DNA of 11,463 nt. It comes from Anaerolineae bacterium (GTDB lineage: Bacteria > Chloroflexota > Anaerolineae > DRVO01). Where the stretch lies: positions 1 to 11,463 of the forward strand of contig JAAYAV010000277.1 of the NCBI GenBank assembly GCA_012719195.1, written 5' to 3'. Made by a program: the position numbers and the translations under genes. The notes under the pieces were generated by a model. It was given only the letters and a program-made list of their open reading frames with translations, was not told where the DNA came from and searched no databases. Shown here in pieces: positions 1 through 6,944 of this stretch; the stretch's first letter is position 1, and every line of letters begins with the position of its first letter.

Positions 1-558
1 CACGGTGACATGGTGGGCGCTCACCGGATGTGGATCAAGGGGTGGATGCCCTACGAGGAGTGCTATCGCATTCCGCTGGTGATGCGCTGGCCCGGGCACA
101 TCGAACCGCGGTCGGTATCGCCGCGGCTAGTGCAGTCGATGGACATCGGTCCCACCCTGCTGGACCTGCTCGGCCTCGAGCCACTGCCGCAGGCGGACGG
201 CCGTTCTCTGGCCCCGCTCCTCCAGGACCCAGGGCGCCGTGACTGGGACGACGAGGTGCTGTGCGCCTTCTACGGCGGCGAGTTCCTGTACACCCAGCGC
301 ATGGTCATCACGGGCCGGTTCAAGTACGTCTTCAATGGTTTCGATGCCGACGAGATGTACGACCTCAAGGCGGATCCGTCCGAGTTGACCAATGTGGTTG
401 CGCGGAGGGATCACTCCGTTGTGGCGAGCGAGATGCGGGCGCGGCTCTGGCGCCTGATGAACCAGCACGGCGACCCCTACGGCGACGATACCGACGCCTA
501 CCAGGCTGACGGGGAGCGCCCCGATCGCTACGGCGCTGCGCGTTACTTGCCGCGATAA
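1..558 (+). CDS. Sulfatase, C-terminal part (5' end outside window)
   Basis: The reading frame is open from the first base, so the gene starts upstream. The visible part begins HGDMVGAHRMWIKG, the conserved DHG-x3-G-x-H-x4-K segment of type I sulfatases; H8 and K13 of the visible part match the active-site His and Lys that contact the sulfate. Further family hallmarks follow: YRIPLVMRWPG, QSMDIGPTLLDLLGL, GRSLAPLL and, near the end, MYDLKADPSELTNV. The Cys/Ser-x-Pro-x-Arg site that matures to formylglycine lies outside the window and cannot be checked. Family knowledge: these enzymes hydrolyse sulfate esters of sugars, glycans or choline. The substrate cannot be read here, and neither can any export signal. 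The C-terminal tail (GDPYGDDTDAYQ onward) is typical of choline/heparan/iduronate-type sulfatases. The gene ends with TAA just before an intrinsic terminator. The family call is secure; the specificity is unknown. Confidence 0.93.
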   Translation, partial: HGDMVGAHRMWIKGWMPYEECYRIPLVMRWPGHIEPRSVSPRLVQSMDIGPTLLDLLGLEPLPQADGRSLAPLLQDPGRRDWDDEVLCAFYGGEFLYTQRMVITGRFKYVFNGFDADEMYDLKADPSELTNVVARRDHSVVASEMRARLWRLMNQHGDPYGDDTDAYQADGERPDRYGAARYLPR

Positions 559-561
559 GCC

Positions 562-590
562 CGCAGGCCCGTTGAAACGGACCTGCGTTT
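562..590 (+). terminator. Intrinsic terminator after the sulfatase
   Basis: Positions 562-572 pair with 577-587. This gives an 11-bp stem with one C/A mismatch (568/581) and a four-base loop (TGAA). A short T run (588-590) and TGTG follow. It lies 3 bases after the sulfatase stop. The U tract is short, so termination may be partial. The loop and 3' arm overlap the -35 box of the next promoter. Confidence 0.72.
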
Positions 591-600
591 GTGCTAGGAT
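572..600 (+). promoter_or_regulatory. Sigma-70-type promoter for the Tat flavoprotein gene
   Basis: TTGAAA at 572-577 is separated by exactly 17 bases from TAGGAT at 595-600. A TG dinucleotide one base upstream of the -10 box (592-593) makes an extended -10. Transcription should start near 607, giving an unusually long leader of about 270 nt before the ATG at 878. The -35 box sits inside the terminator hairpin of the preceding gene. The assignment rests on consensus match and spacing only. Confidence 0.62.
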
Positions 601-877
601 GCACATACTCGGCTCGGACGGCTGGAGCGGCGGGAGCGATGTTGGCTCGCCCAGTCCGGAGTGGCCGCTGCTCGGCCACGGATCCGGTGGCAGAGTCCCC
701 TTGCATTGCCCCGCGGTTGCCCAACCGTAGCGTGTCGTCATCGCATCAGCCGGCGGGACCCCGCCAGTGGTGCGGCTGGCGCCGGCGATAGGCAAGGAGG
801 GCAAGATCGCACTATCACGGTGAGTATCGAAGCGAAGTTCGACGGTAGGCCGCTTGTAGTGCAGCAAGGAGAGGGTC
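601..877 (+). other. Long structured 5' leader of the flavoprotein gene
   Basis: This gap (319 bases between stop and start codons) holds no convincing gene. Two strong potential hairpins are visible. In the first, 656-666 (CCGGAGTGGCC) pairs with 674-679 and 683-687, forming 11 bp with a 3-base bulge. In the second, 745-755 pairs with 780-789 (about 10 bp with one bulged A), enclosing an inner stem 761-764/772-775. A strong Shine-Dalgarno-like AAGGAGG at 794-800 follows the second hairpin but has no ATG, GTG or TTG at a usable distance. The true RBS (AGGAGAGG, 867-874) is further down. I do not recognise a known riboswitch; the cobalamin, FMN, TPP and SAM cores I know do not fit. The leader could be cis-regulatory, or simply a GC-rich UTR. 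Confidence 0.4.
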
Positions 878-2509
878 ATGGCTGATCAGCGGTTCAGGTT
901 TACACGTCGCTCGTTCGTAATGGGTGCGGCCGCCAGTGCGGCTGCTGTGACCGGTTCCGGACTTCTGGGCGCAAGTGCCCAGGAGGAGGAATCTGAGACC
1001 AAGTATGCCTGGGAGACCCCTCCCGAGCCCATCGCCGAGGCCGATATCGCCCAGACCATCGACGCTGACGTGGTGGTGGTCGGGGCCGGCGTGGCAGGCG
1101 TTCTGGCAGCGGTGGCCGCCAATGAGGCGGGCGCCAAGGTCGTCATTCTGGAGAGGACCGACAAGGCGTCCGGTCGTGGCGGGGACAACAGCGCCATTGA
1201 CAGCTTCAAGCATCGCGAGCTGGGCATTGAGCTCGACAAGCATGATATCGTGCGCCAGCTGTGGCACTGGGGACAGGGCCGCATCAATATGGAGCTGCTC
1301 TACCTCTGGGCCAACAACAGCAGCATGGTCCTGGATAGAATCGCGGAGATGCTGGCCGAAGAGGGCATGGACACGTACTTGGTTGTGCCCGACCGTACCG
1401 ACGACAACGCGGCCGTGATCGACAGTTGGCCGCGCCCGGAGTCATTGCACGGCTGGGATTACCGGACGGAGACCATCGTCGAGTACCCCACCTGCCACCG
1501 CTTCGGCAGCGTCCACACCGACCAGAGCCTGTGGATCAACACCATCCTCACCAAGGCCATCGATGCGGGTGTGGAGGCTCACTTCCTCACTCGCGCCGAG
1601 CAGCTCATCCGCGAAGAGGGTGGCCGCGTCACTGGTGTGGTCGCTTCCACTGAGGACGGCGAGTACATCCAGTTCAACGCCGCCAAGGCTGTGATTCTGG
1701 CCACTGGCGACTACGGTGCCGACCCGGAGATGGTGGCCAAGTACACCCCGGAGAAGTTGCTCCCCGGTATGGTGCAGACTGGCACCGGCGACGGGCAGAA
1801 GATGGGCATGTGGATCGGCGCTCAGATGGAACAGCTTCCTCACTGCCCCATGAGCCACGCCTTCCACAGCTTCGGGACTAACGCCCTCCTGCAGGTGAAC
1901 AAAGAGGGCAAGCGGTTCTACAACGAAGACGCCGACACGGAGAGCATCGCCAACCAGTACTACGAGCAGGGCGGCGGCTGGGTGATCGTCGACAGCAGTT
2001 GGCAAGAGGACTTCCCCAAGATGGGGTTTGGCTTCTTCCGCCAGGGAGTTGTCAACGAACTCGTCATCGAGGAGTTCGAGGCCAAGATCGAGGCCGGACG
2101 CCTGCTGACAGCCGACACCGTCGAGGAACTGGCCGCTCTCATGGAGGTCCCGGCGGAGAACCTGCAGGCCACCATCGACCGCTACAATGAACTCTGCTAT
2201 GTGGGCGAGGATCGCGACTTCGGCAAGCGCGCCGATCGCCTCACCCCGGTGGACGAACCGCCCTACTATGCCTCCTTCATGGGCCCGCCCGCCGGAGCGC
2301 TGGTGGTTCTGGGTGGCCTGCTGACCAACAACAAGCTGCAGGCCCTAGATGCCGACGGAAGCGTGATCGGCGGCCTCTACTGCGCCGGCAACACCGTTGG
2401 CCGCCGCTTCAAGGGTGGCTATCCGGTGATCTGCCCCGGCCTCAGCCACGGCGTGGCGTGGACGCACGGCTACCTGGCCGGCCAGTGGGCGGCAGAGGAA
2501 GAAGTCTAG
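878..2509 (+). CDS. Tat-exported FAD-dependent oxidoreductase (fumarate reductase flavoprotein-like)
   Basis: The protein has 543 residues. It starts at ATG 878, six bases after GGAG in AAGGAGAGGG. Residues 9-14 (TRRSFV) form a twin-arginine motif. An alanine-rich hydrophobic stretch and an ASA|Q cleavage site near residue 34 follow, so the enzyme should fold with FAD in the cytoplasm and be exported. Residues 64-92 are the FAD-binding Rossmann strand: DADVVVVGAGVAG with GxGxxG at 69-74 and an acidic E92 after strand 2. A second flavoprotein landmark is the N341 segment NKEGKRFYNEDAD. A third is the C-terminal GGLYCAGNTVG...GYPVICPGLSHG block, about 497-520. This is the FAD_binding_2 family of fumarate reductases, urocanate reductases and 3-ketosteroid dehydrogenases. 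There is no haem CxxCH and no FMN-binding domain, so its electron partner is separate. The substrate is unknown; the carbohydrate context suggests a sugar or polyol derivative, which is inference. It appears to be monocistronic between its own promoter and terminator. Confidence 0.9.
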   Translation: MADQRFRFTRRSFVMGAAASAAAVTGSGLLGASAQEEESETKYAWETPPEPIAEADIAQTIDADVVVVGAGVAGVLAAVAANEAGAKVVILERTDKASGRGGDNSAIDSFKHRELGIELDKHDIVRQLWHWGQGRINMELLYLWANNSSMVLDRIAEMLAEEGMDTYLVVPDRTDDNAAVIDSWPRPESLHGWDYRTETIVEYPTCHRFGSVHTDQSLWINTILTKAIDAGVEAHFLTRAEQLIREEGGRVTGVVASTEDGEYIQFNAAKAVILATGDYGADPEMVAKYTPEKLLPGMVQTGTGDGQKMGMWIGAQMEQLPHCPMSHAFHSFGTNALLQVNKEGKRFYNEDADTESIANQYYEQGGGWVIVDSSWQEDFPKMGFGFFRQGVVNELVIEEFEAKIEAGRLLTADTVEELAALMEVPAENLQATIDRYNELCYVGEDRDFGKRADRLTPVDEPPYYASFMGPPAGALVVLGGLLTNNKLQALDADGSVIGGLYCAGNTVGRRFKGGYPVICPGLSHGVAWTHGYLAGQWAAEEEV

Positions 2510-2551
2510 TCCGGTACCCTCGTGCTCCAGCGCGGGCACACTAGCGTGCAA

Positions 2552-2594
2552 AGGCGTCGGGAACTCCTGGTTGGGGGCTCCCGACGCCTGTTTG
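2552..2594 (+). terminator. Intrinsic terminator after the flavoprotein gene
   Basis: Positions 2552-2562 (AGGCGTCGGGA) are perfectly complementary to 2579-2589, an 11-bp GC-rich stem. The 16-base loop can pair further internally (CTCC with GGGG). A TTT tract (2591-2593) follows. It lies about 40 bases after the flavoprotein stop and separates it from the next gene. Confidence 0.82.
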
Positions 2595-2670
2595 TGCCCC
2601 CATGGCAGGCTGGACGCACGGCAGCGGCTGCGGCACACTGAAGCGCGGCAATCCGGCACGGGAGGGCATC

Positions 2671-3840
2671 ATGGCGGCTGCGATCGGGGTAGGCGTGGTG
2701 GGGCTTGGCGGGCGAGGGCGCTACTTCTGTGACCTGTACGGCAGCAACCCCCGGTCTCGCCTGGTCGGGGTCTGCGACTTGTCTGAGGCCCGGCTGGATC
2801 TGGTCCGGGGTCGCTGGGGAGACTCCACCGGCTACCACCGCCACCTAGAAGACCTGCTCGCCGCACCCGGGCTAGATGCCGTGATTGTTGCCACCGACGA
2901 CCCGCACCACGCCGGCCCGACGGTGCAAGCGCTCGGAGCGGGTAAGCACGTCATGGTGGAGAAGCCCATGGCACAGACCATCGCTGACTGCCAGGCGATG
3001 GCTAGAGCGGCAGCCGTCGCCGACGGCGTGTTCATGATCGGGCTGGAGTTGCGCCACTGTGTCCTCTTCGAGCGCGTCCGGCAACTGCTGGACCAGGGCG
3101 TCATCGGCCGGGTGCTCCTCGGCTGGGGCATCGATAACGTCTCCGTGGGGGGCAACTACTTCTACCATAACCGCATGCGACGGCGGGACTACATCAAGAG
3201 CCTGCTCATACAGAAAGCCTGCCACTCCCTCGACCTCTTGAACTGGTACATGGGAGGGAGGCCCACGCAGGTCTTCGCCTACGGCGGCCTGGACTACTAC
3301 GGCCGGACGGAGTCCGCCGACAAGCGCTGCCGTGACTGCGAGCGAGCGGCCCAGTGCCCGTTCTACGTCAACCACGACCGCTTCGTGATGGACTACGGCG
3401 CCACGGTTCAGATCGACGACCTCTGCGTCTGGGGCGCCGACGCCGACGTGCCCGACAACTCGGTCCTGGCCGTCAGCTACGACAACGGAACCCGGGCCAG
3501 CTTCACCGAGTGTCATTTCACCCCGGAGTATACCCGCGAGTTCACCTTTGTCGGCGAGGGCGGCAAGCTGTACGCTCTCTACAACAACGAGGGCAACTTC
3601 CTTATCCGGGTGCAGCACCGTTTCACCGATCACGTGGATGAGTACCGGCCGGTATTCACCGGCGGTCACCACGGCGGCGGCGACCTGCGCATCATGGAGG
3701 AGTTCCTGGACTGCATCGCCAGGGGACGCGCGCCGCGCGCCGGGGTCGAGGCCGCCTACGACTCGACGGCCCTGGCCATAGCGGCGGAGGATTCCATTCA
3801 GAACGGTGTGCCGGTGGACATCCCGCCGATGCTCGGCTGA
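2671..3840 (+). CDS. Gfo/Idh/MocA family oxidoreductase with a cysteine cluster
   Basis: The protein has 389 residues. ATG 2671 is chosen because GGAGGG (2661-2666) sits just upstream and the Rossmann strand begins at once; the frame is open from 2602, but that extension is not family-like. Residues 5-16 (IGVGVVGLGGRG) bind NAD(P). E97-K98-P99 is the family EKP motif carrying the catalytic Lys. Residues 181-188 (QKACHSLD) carry the usual His (H185) and Asp. The C-terminal beta-sheet substrate domain follows. It contains C220-x2-C223-x5-C229, a cluster seen in some subfamilies that may bind metal or form disulfides. No signal peptide is present. Family knowledge: NAD(P)-dependent oxidation or reduction of sugars, inositols or their derivatives. 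The exact substrate cannot be read. A weak promoter (TGGACG 2611, 17 bases, CACACT 2634) may drive it. The methyltransferase gene follows after 50 bases with no clear terminator, so the two may be cotranscribed. Confidence 0.9.
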   Translation: MAAAIGVGVVGLGGRGRYFCDLYGSNPRSRLVGVCDLSEARLDLVRGRWGDSTGYHRHLEDLLAAPGLDAVIVATDDPHHAGPTVQALGAGKHVMVEKPMAQTIADCQAMARAAAVADGVFMIGLELRHCVLFERVRQLLDQGVIGRVLLGWGIDNVSVGGNYFYHNRMRRRDYIKSLLIQKACHSLDLLNWYMGGRPTQVFAYGGLDYYGRTESADKRCRDCERAAQCPFYVNHDRFVMDYGATVQIDDLCVWGADADVPDNSVLAVSYDNGTRASFTECHFTPEYTREFTFVGEGGKLYALYNNEGNFLIRVQHRFTDHVDEYRPVFTGGHHGGGDLRIMEEFLDCIARGRAPRAGVEAAYDSTALAIAAEDSIQNGVPVDIPPMLG

Positions 3841-3890
3841 GGGTCCGCACACTCGCCCGGCCACCCAACCGACCGAGAAGGGGACGGCAC

Positions 3891-5105
3891 TTGCTGCAAA
3901 TGACGCTTGACCTGCTCCGCTGCCCTTACTGCGCCAGTTCCGATGCGCTTGCCGTAGCGGAGGCGGAGTGGCGCCTGGTGGACTATCAGGACGGCGCGCG
4001 CCGGGAGATGGTGTCGGGGCGGCTGGTCTGTCCTGGCTGTGGCGCCGCGTTCCCGGTGGCCGACTATGTGCCCTCATTCGCTGCTGCCCTGCCCCAGGAC
4101 GTTCGCGCCGACGCCGACTACTGGGGCCGCTACTATGCCGGCGAGGCCGCCAAGGGCAACCACACCTACATGGAGCCACGGCTGGCTCGTGCCGGACGCG
4201 CCGCCGCCGCCTATGACCCGGAGGCGTTCATCCTCCGGCACCCGCTCCTCAAGGAGAGAGGCCGCTGCCTCGACCTTGGCTGCGGCAGTGGATGGACGAC
4301 GCTCATGCTGGGGCGAGAGGGGTTCGCCGCCCTGGGCCTGGAGCCGGCCCTTGGCAGCGTGGTGGTGGCCAAGCGCTACGCCATGGAGCAGGGGACCCCG
4401 GTGGACTATGTGTGCGGGGCTCCCGGCTACGTGCACTTCGCCGCAGGGGCCATGGACGCCGTCTTCGCCTTCCACAGCCTCCATCACGTGCCCGACTTGC
4501 TCGACGTCATGCCGCAGATCACCGGCTGGCTGAAAACGGGAGGCGTACTGGCGGTGGACGAGCACGTGCAGAGTCGCCCCCAGTACTGGGAGCTGGCGGG
4601 GCTCATCGGCAGCCAGTTGGGGGTGCCCAAGTCGCCACCGTCCACCGGGGCCGAACCCTCCGCCAATGAGGACTGCAGCCAAGCGGCGGTGTTGCCCGCC
4701 ATCGCCACCCACCTGCACGTTGCCGACCTTAAGTTCCGTCACGTCGCATTCGACGGAGTCGCCGACTGGGCCTCGGGTGGAGAGGCGCCCAGCGACGCAG
4801 TGCTGGATCTGGCGCGGGGGCTCTCCAATGCCGTTGCGGAATGGAGGCCGGGCGACGTCGAGTATGCTACGGTCCTCGCCATCAAGGGGGCCCAGCCGCC
4901 AGGCGCCGAGGATCGGCGGGCGCTGGAGGCCAAGGTGCCGGCGCCGCTATGGCCGTTGTTCGACTGCGGTCGCGCTACCGGCTCGGTGGGGGGCCATACC
5001 TGGGGGGCGCGGCTGCGGCGAGCCTACCGGCTGCTACTGGCCCGCGGACCCAAAGCCCTCCTGCGCGAGGCGGCCGGGTACTGGCACTGGCGCCTGGGAC
5101 AGTAG
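3891..5105 (+). CDS. Class I SAM-dependent methyltransferase with N-terminal zinc ribbon
   Basis: The protein has 404 residues. I chose TTG 3891 because AAGGGG (3878-3883) lies 7 bases upstream; ATG 3900 is an alternative three codons in, but its spacing of 16 is poor. Residues 10-50 form a Trm112-like zinc ribbon with C11PYC14 and C47PGC50. The methyltransferase domain follows. It has SAM motif I (CLDLGCGSG, about residues 126-134), an acidic end of strand 2 (GLEP) and a Methyltransf_11-like FHSLHHVPDLLDVMPQITGWLKTGGVLAVDEH region split over motifs II and III. About 150 further residues have no motif I recognise. Trm112-like ribbons fused to methyltransferases are common in glycan and secondary-metabolite clusters, so a sugar or glycolipid acceptor is possible. 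That is inference. The gene ends 8 bases from the convergent glycosyltransferase stop. Confidence 0.82.
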   Translation: MLQMTLDLLRCPYCASSDALAVAEAEWRLVDYQDGARREMVSGRLVCPGCGAAFPVADYVPSFAAALPQDVRADADYWGRYYAGEAAKGNHTYMEPRLARAGRAAAAYDPEAFILRHPLLKERGRCLDLGCGSGWTTLMLGREGFAALGLEPALGSVVVAKRYAMEQGTPVDYVCGAPGYVHFAAGAMDAVFAFHSLHHVPDLLDVMPQITGWLKTGGVLAVDEHVQSRPQYWELAGLIGSQLGVPKSPPSTGAEPSANEDCSQAAVLPAIATHLHVADLKFRHVAFDGVADWASGGEAPSDAVLDLARGLSNAVAEWRPGDVEYATVLAIKGAQPPGAEDRRALEAKVPAPLWPLFDCGRATGSVGGHTWGARLRRAYRLLLARGPKALLREAAGYWHWRLGQ

Positions 5106-5113
5106 CCGGCCGC

Positions 5114-6550
5114 CTAGTCTGCCGGAGCCGGTGCGTCTGACCCCAGTTCGGCCTTGAGCAGACGTAGTCGCGCCAGTTCCCATTCCTCCAGGATGGCGGC
5201 ATTCTGCCTGAGCCAAGCCTCGGTCAGACCGCGATGGTCCCACATCTCCGCCTCGGAGAGCACCAGCCACACGCGCTGGTGTGCCTGCGTTCCCACGGAG
5301 AAGTACCGTCCCGCCTCTTCGGGACTCATGCCGTAGTTGGTGAACGGCCCTTCCAGGATCGGGTAACCCTCGCCCAGGTAGTAGTCCATGGAGTAGCGCA
5401 GGTACGGGATCTGGAGCAGCAGCAGGTCGCCTTCCTGCCACTGCTGCTGCACGATGCGGGCGGCACTGCGGGTGTCGGTCTTGATGCTGTATGAGGTCTG
5501 CTGCCGGATCCCGTGTAGCTGCACCGCTAGCGTGACTGCCAGCACGAGTAGGCCCGCGCCCCAGGACCGCCGGGAGACGCGCTCCACCCCGACGGCCGCC
5601 AGCAGGAGCAGAGCCGGCAGCGATGCGATTAGGTAGCGGTCGGTGAAGACCGGAGCGCGCAGCGAGATCAGGTGCACCAGCAGGACCGGCACAGTCAGCC
5701 AGCCGATGAGGAACCGCGCCCCTGCGTCCAGGCGTGGCCTTAGGGCGAGGCCGGCGAGGGCCAGGGCGAAGGGCGCCATCAGTCGAGCGTCGGCGCTGGC
5801 CACAATTCCCAGGGTCCAGCCGCGGGCGAGTATCTCCAGCATGTCCGGTAGCGGGTAGTAGGGATGGCCGGTCTGGAAGGCGTTGAGCAAGAGCGGCGCC
5901 TGCCAGGCGGCCAAGGGGACGTAGGGGATCACGAGCACCGCCAGGCTCAAGGCGAACGGACGCAGCTTCGGTCGGCTGCGGGGCCAGGCGAGCAGGTAGG
6001 CGAGGGCGTGGGCGGGTATGAGAAGGACCCCAAGCACGTGGACATAGGGAAGGGTCGCCGTCAGCAGGACATAGCCGGACCATCGCTTGCGTCCCCCGTC
6101 CTGCAGCGCCCGCAGCAGTAACGTGGTGGAGGCGGCCCCGAGAAGGGCGAGAAGGGAGTACATCTTGAGTTCCTGGGAGTACCAGGTCAAATAGGCAGAC
6201 ATGGCGGCCAACGCGGCGGCCGCCAGCCCGGTCCGGCGCGACGAGAGCGCGGCGCCGAGACGGTAGACGACCGGCGTCAGGGCCACCCCGGCGAGCAGGG
6301 AGGAGAAGCGGGCGGCGAACTCGCTGGTTCCGGTCCAGTCGAGCCAGAGCCCCAGCAACCAGGTGTAGAGCGGTCCGTTCCAGCCCAGTTGGCGTAGAGA
6401 GGTGACAGAGCCGGCCTGAGCGAAGCGGATGGCGTCCACCTCGTCGCGCCAGAGGCTCTGGAAGGTGAGACCGTGCAGCCGGAGGCCCAGGGCGGCCAGC
6501 ACCAGGGCGTAGGGCAGTACTCGACGGGCGCTACGGATCAACTGGGTCAA
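5114..6550 (-). CDS. PMT/ArnT-like polytopic membrane glycosyltransferase (GT-C fold)
   Basis: The protein has 478 residues and starts at TTG (6550-6548). It is highly hydrophobic, with roughly ten or more membrane segments in the first ~330 residues. After the first segment comes SLWRDEVDAIRFA; the acidic pair D36-E37 in the first external loop is the GT-C signature linked to catalysis. SQELKMYSLLALLG (around residues 130-143) matches the usual SQExRMYxLL motif of this superfamily. The C-terminal ~150 residues form a soluble, probably extracytoplasmic domain. Family knowledge: such enzymes transfer a sugar from a polyprenyl-phosphate carrier to lipid, glycan or protein outside the membrane. 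Donor and acceptor are unknown. No strong RBS precedes the TTG. The start overlaps the end of cutA (stop TGA of the unshifted cutA frame overlaps it as TTGA), suggesting translational coupling. It converges with the methyltransferase gene across 8 bases. Confidence 0.83.
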   Translation of the reverse strand: MTQLIRSARRVLPYALVLAALGLRLHGLTFQSLWRDEVDAIRFAQAGSVTSLRQLGWNGPLYTWLLGLWLDWTGTSEFAARFSSLLAGVALTPVVYRLGAALSSRRTGLAAAALAAMSAYLTWYSQELKMYSLLALLGAASTTLLLRALQDGGRKRWSGYVLLTATLPYVHVLGVLLIPAHALAYLLAWPRSRPKLRPFALSLAVLVIPYVPLAAWQAPLLLNAFQTGHPYYPLPDMLEILARGWTLGIVASADARLMAPFALALAGLALRPRLDAGARFLIGWLTVPVLLVHLISLRAPVFTDRYLIASLPALLLLAAVGVERVSRRSWGAGLLVLAVTLAVQLHGIRQQTSYSIKTDTRSAARIVQQQWQEGDLLLLQIPYLRYSMDYYLGEGYPILEGPFTNYGMSPEEAGRYFSVGTQAHQRVWLVLSEAEMWDHRGLTEAWLRQNAAILEEWELARLRLLKAELGSDAPAPAD

Positions 6551-6864
6551 CGCTTTCGGTCAGCCACTCTAGGTAGTCGGTGCTGGACTCCGCCGGGGCG
6601 AGGCCAAGGGTCTCGGGAACCACGTAGGAGTGGACCTGTCGCAGGCGGGCCTCCAGCGCCGGTAGAGCGCGCGGCAGTCTTGATCAGGAGCAGGCACTCT
6701 CTGTCCCGTTGAACCTCGCCGTGCCAGCGGTAGGTGGACCTCGCGACCGCGAGCACGTTGACGCAGGGCGCCGGCCGCTCGAGAACGAGCGCATCGGCGA
6801 TGGCCTGCGCCCTCTCGGGCGGGGCCGCCGTTGGCACCACTCTCGCCTTGTCAGCCGGCTGCAT
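6531..6864 (-). pseudogene. cutA: cutA-like divalent-cation tolerance protein gene, frameshifted
   Basis: ATG 6864 follows an excellent RBS (AGGAGG, 7 bases upstream). The first ~65 codons are CutA-like: ERAQAIADALVLERPAPCVNV, then STYRWHGEVQRDRECLLLIKT. After KTAAR (about position 6670) this frame loses similarity. The frame shifted by one base resumes CutA: LPALEARLRQVHSYVVPE, then ESSTDYLEWLTESV, ending at TAG 6533-6531. Aligned with normal CutA, the best explanation is a loss of two bases (or gain of one) between the KT and LPALE segments. The combined length, about 111 codons, equals a full CutA. The usual HPYEVPE is degraded to HSYVVPE, which supports decay, though a sequencing error or programmed shift is not excluded. 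Intact CutA is a small trimeric protein linked to copper and divalent-cation tolerance. Confidence 0.8.
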
Positions 6865-6914
6865 CAAGTCGCCTCCTGATTGGTACGCCACACGAGCGCA
6901 GGCAGGCCGTTCGC

Positions 6915-6944
6915 TTGGCGTTGTCACCACCAGTCGCGTAGACT
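6915..6944 (+). promoter_or_regulatory. Candidate promoter for the MFS transporter
   Basis: TTGGCG (6915-6920) and TAGACT (6939-6944) are separated by 18 bases. A start near 6951 would leave a leader of about 24 nt before ATG 6975. It lies in the 110-base divergent gap between cutA and the transporter. No equally good promoter is visible for the opposite direction. The match is moderate. Confidence 0.42.

Noticed and set aside
745..789. GGACCCCGCCAGTGG within the second leader hairpin resembles the cobalamin-riboswitch box.
   Set aside because: The other conserved cobalamin-riboswitch blocks, and the expected order around them, are not present. The match is short and GC-rich.
639..791. A 50-codon frame (ATG 639, stop TAG 789-791) in the leader of the flavoprotein, as a leader peptide gene.
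   Set aside because: GGAG lies only 3 bases from the ATG, the peptide is Arg/Pro/Ser-rich like random GC-rich sequence, it has no run of regulatory codons, and it runs through both hairpins.
127..879. A 250-codon minus-strand open frame over the sulfatase end and leader.
   Set aside because: It is the reverse-strand shadow of the sulfatase in GC-rich DNA, with no family features or RBS support.
2602..2670. N-terminal extension of the first Gfo/Idh/MocA protein from ATG 2602.
   Set aside because: ATG 2671 has GGAGGG just upstream and starts right at the Rossmann strand. The extra 23 residues are not family-like.
2872..4179. A 435-codon minus-strand open frame opposite the first Gfo/Idh/MocA and methyltransferase genes.
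   Set aside because: It spans two well-supported plus-strand genes, its composition is typical of antisense shadow in high-GC DNA, and no motif is recognised.
5034..6083. A 349-codon minus-strand open frame overlapping the glycosyltransferase.
   Set aside because: It is an alternate frame of the membrane glycosyltransferase, rich in Arg/Pro/Gly, with no domain.
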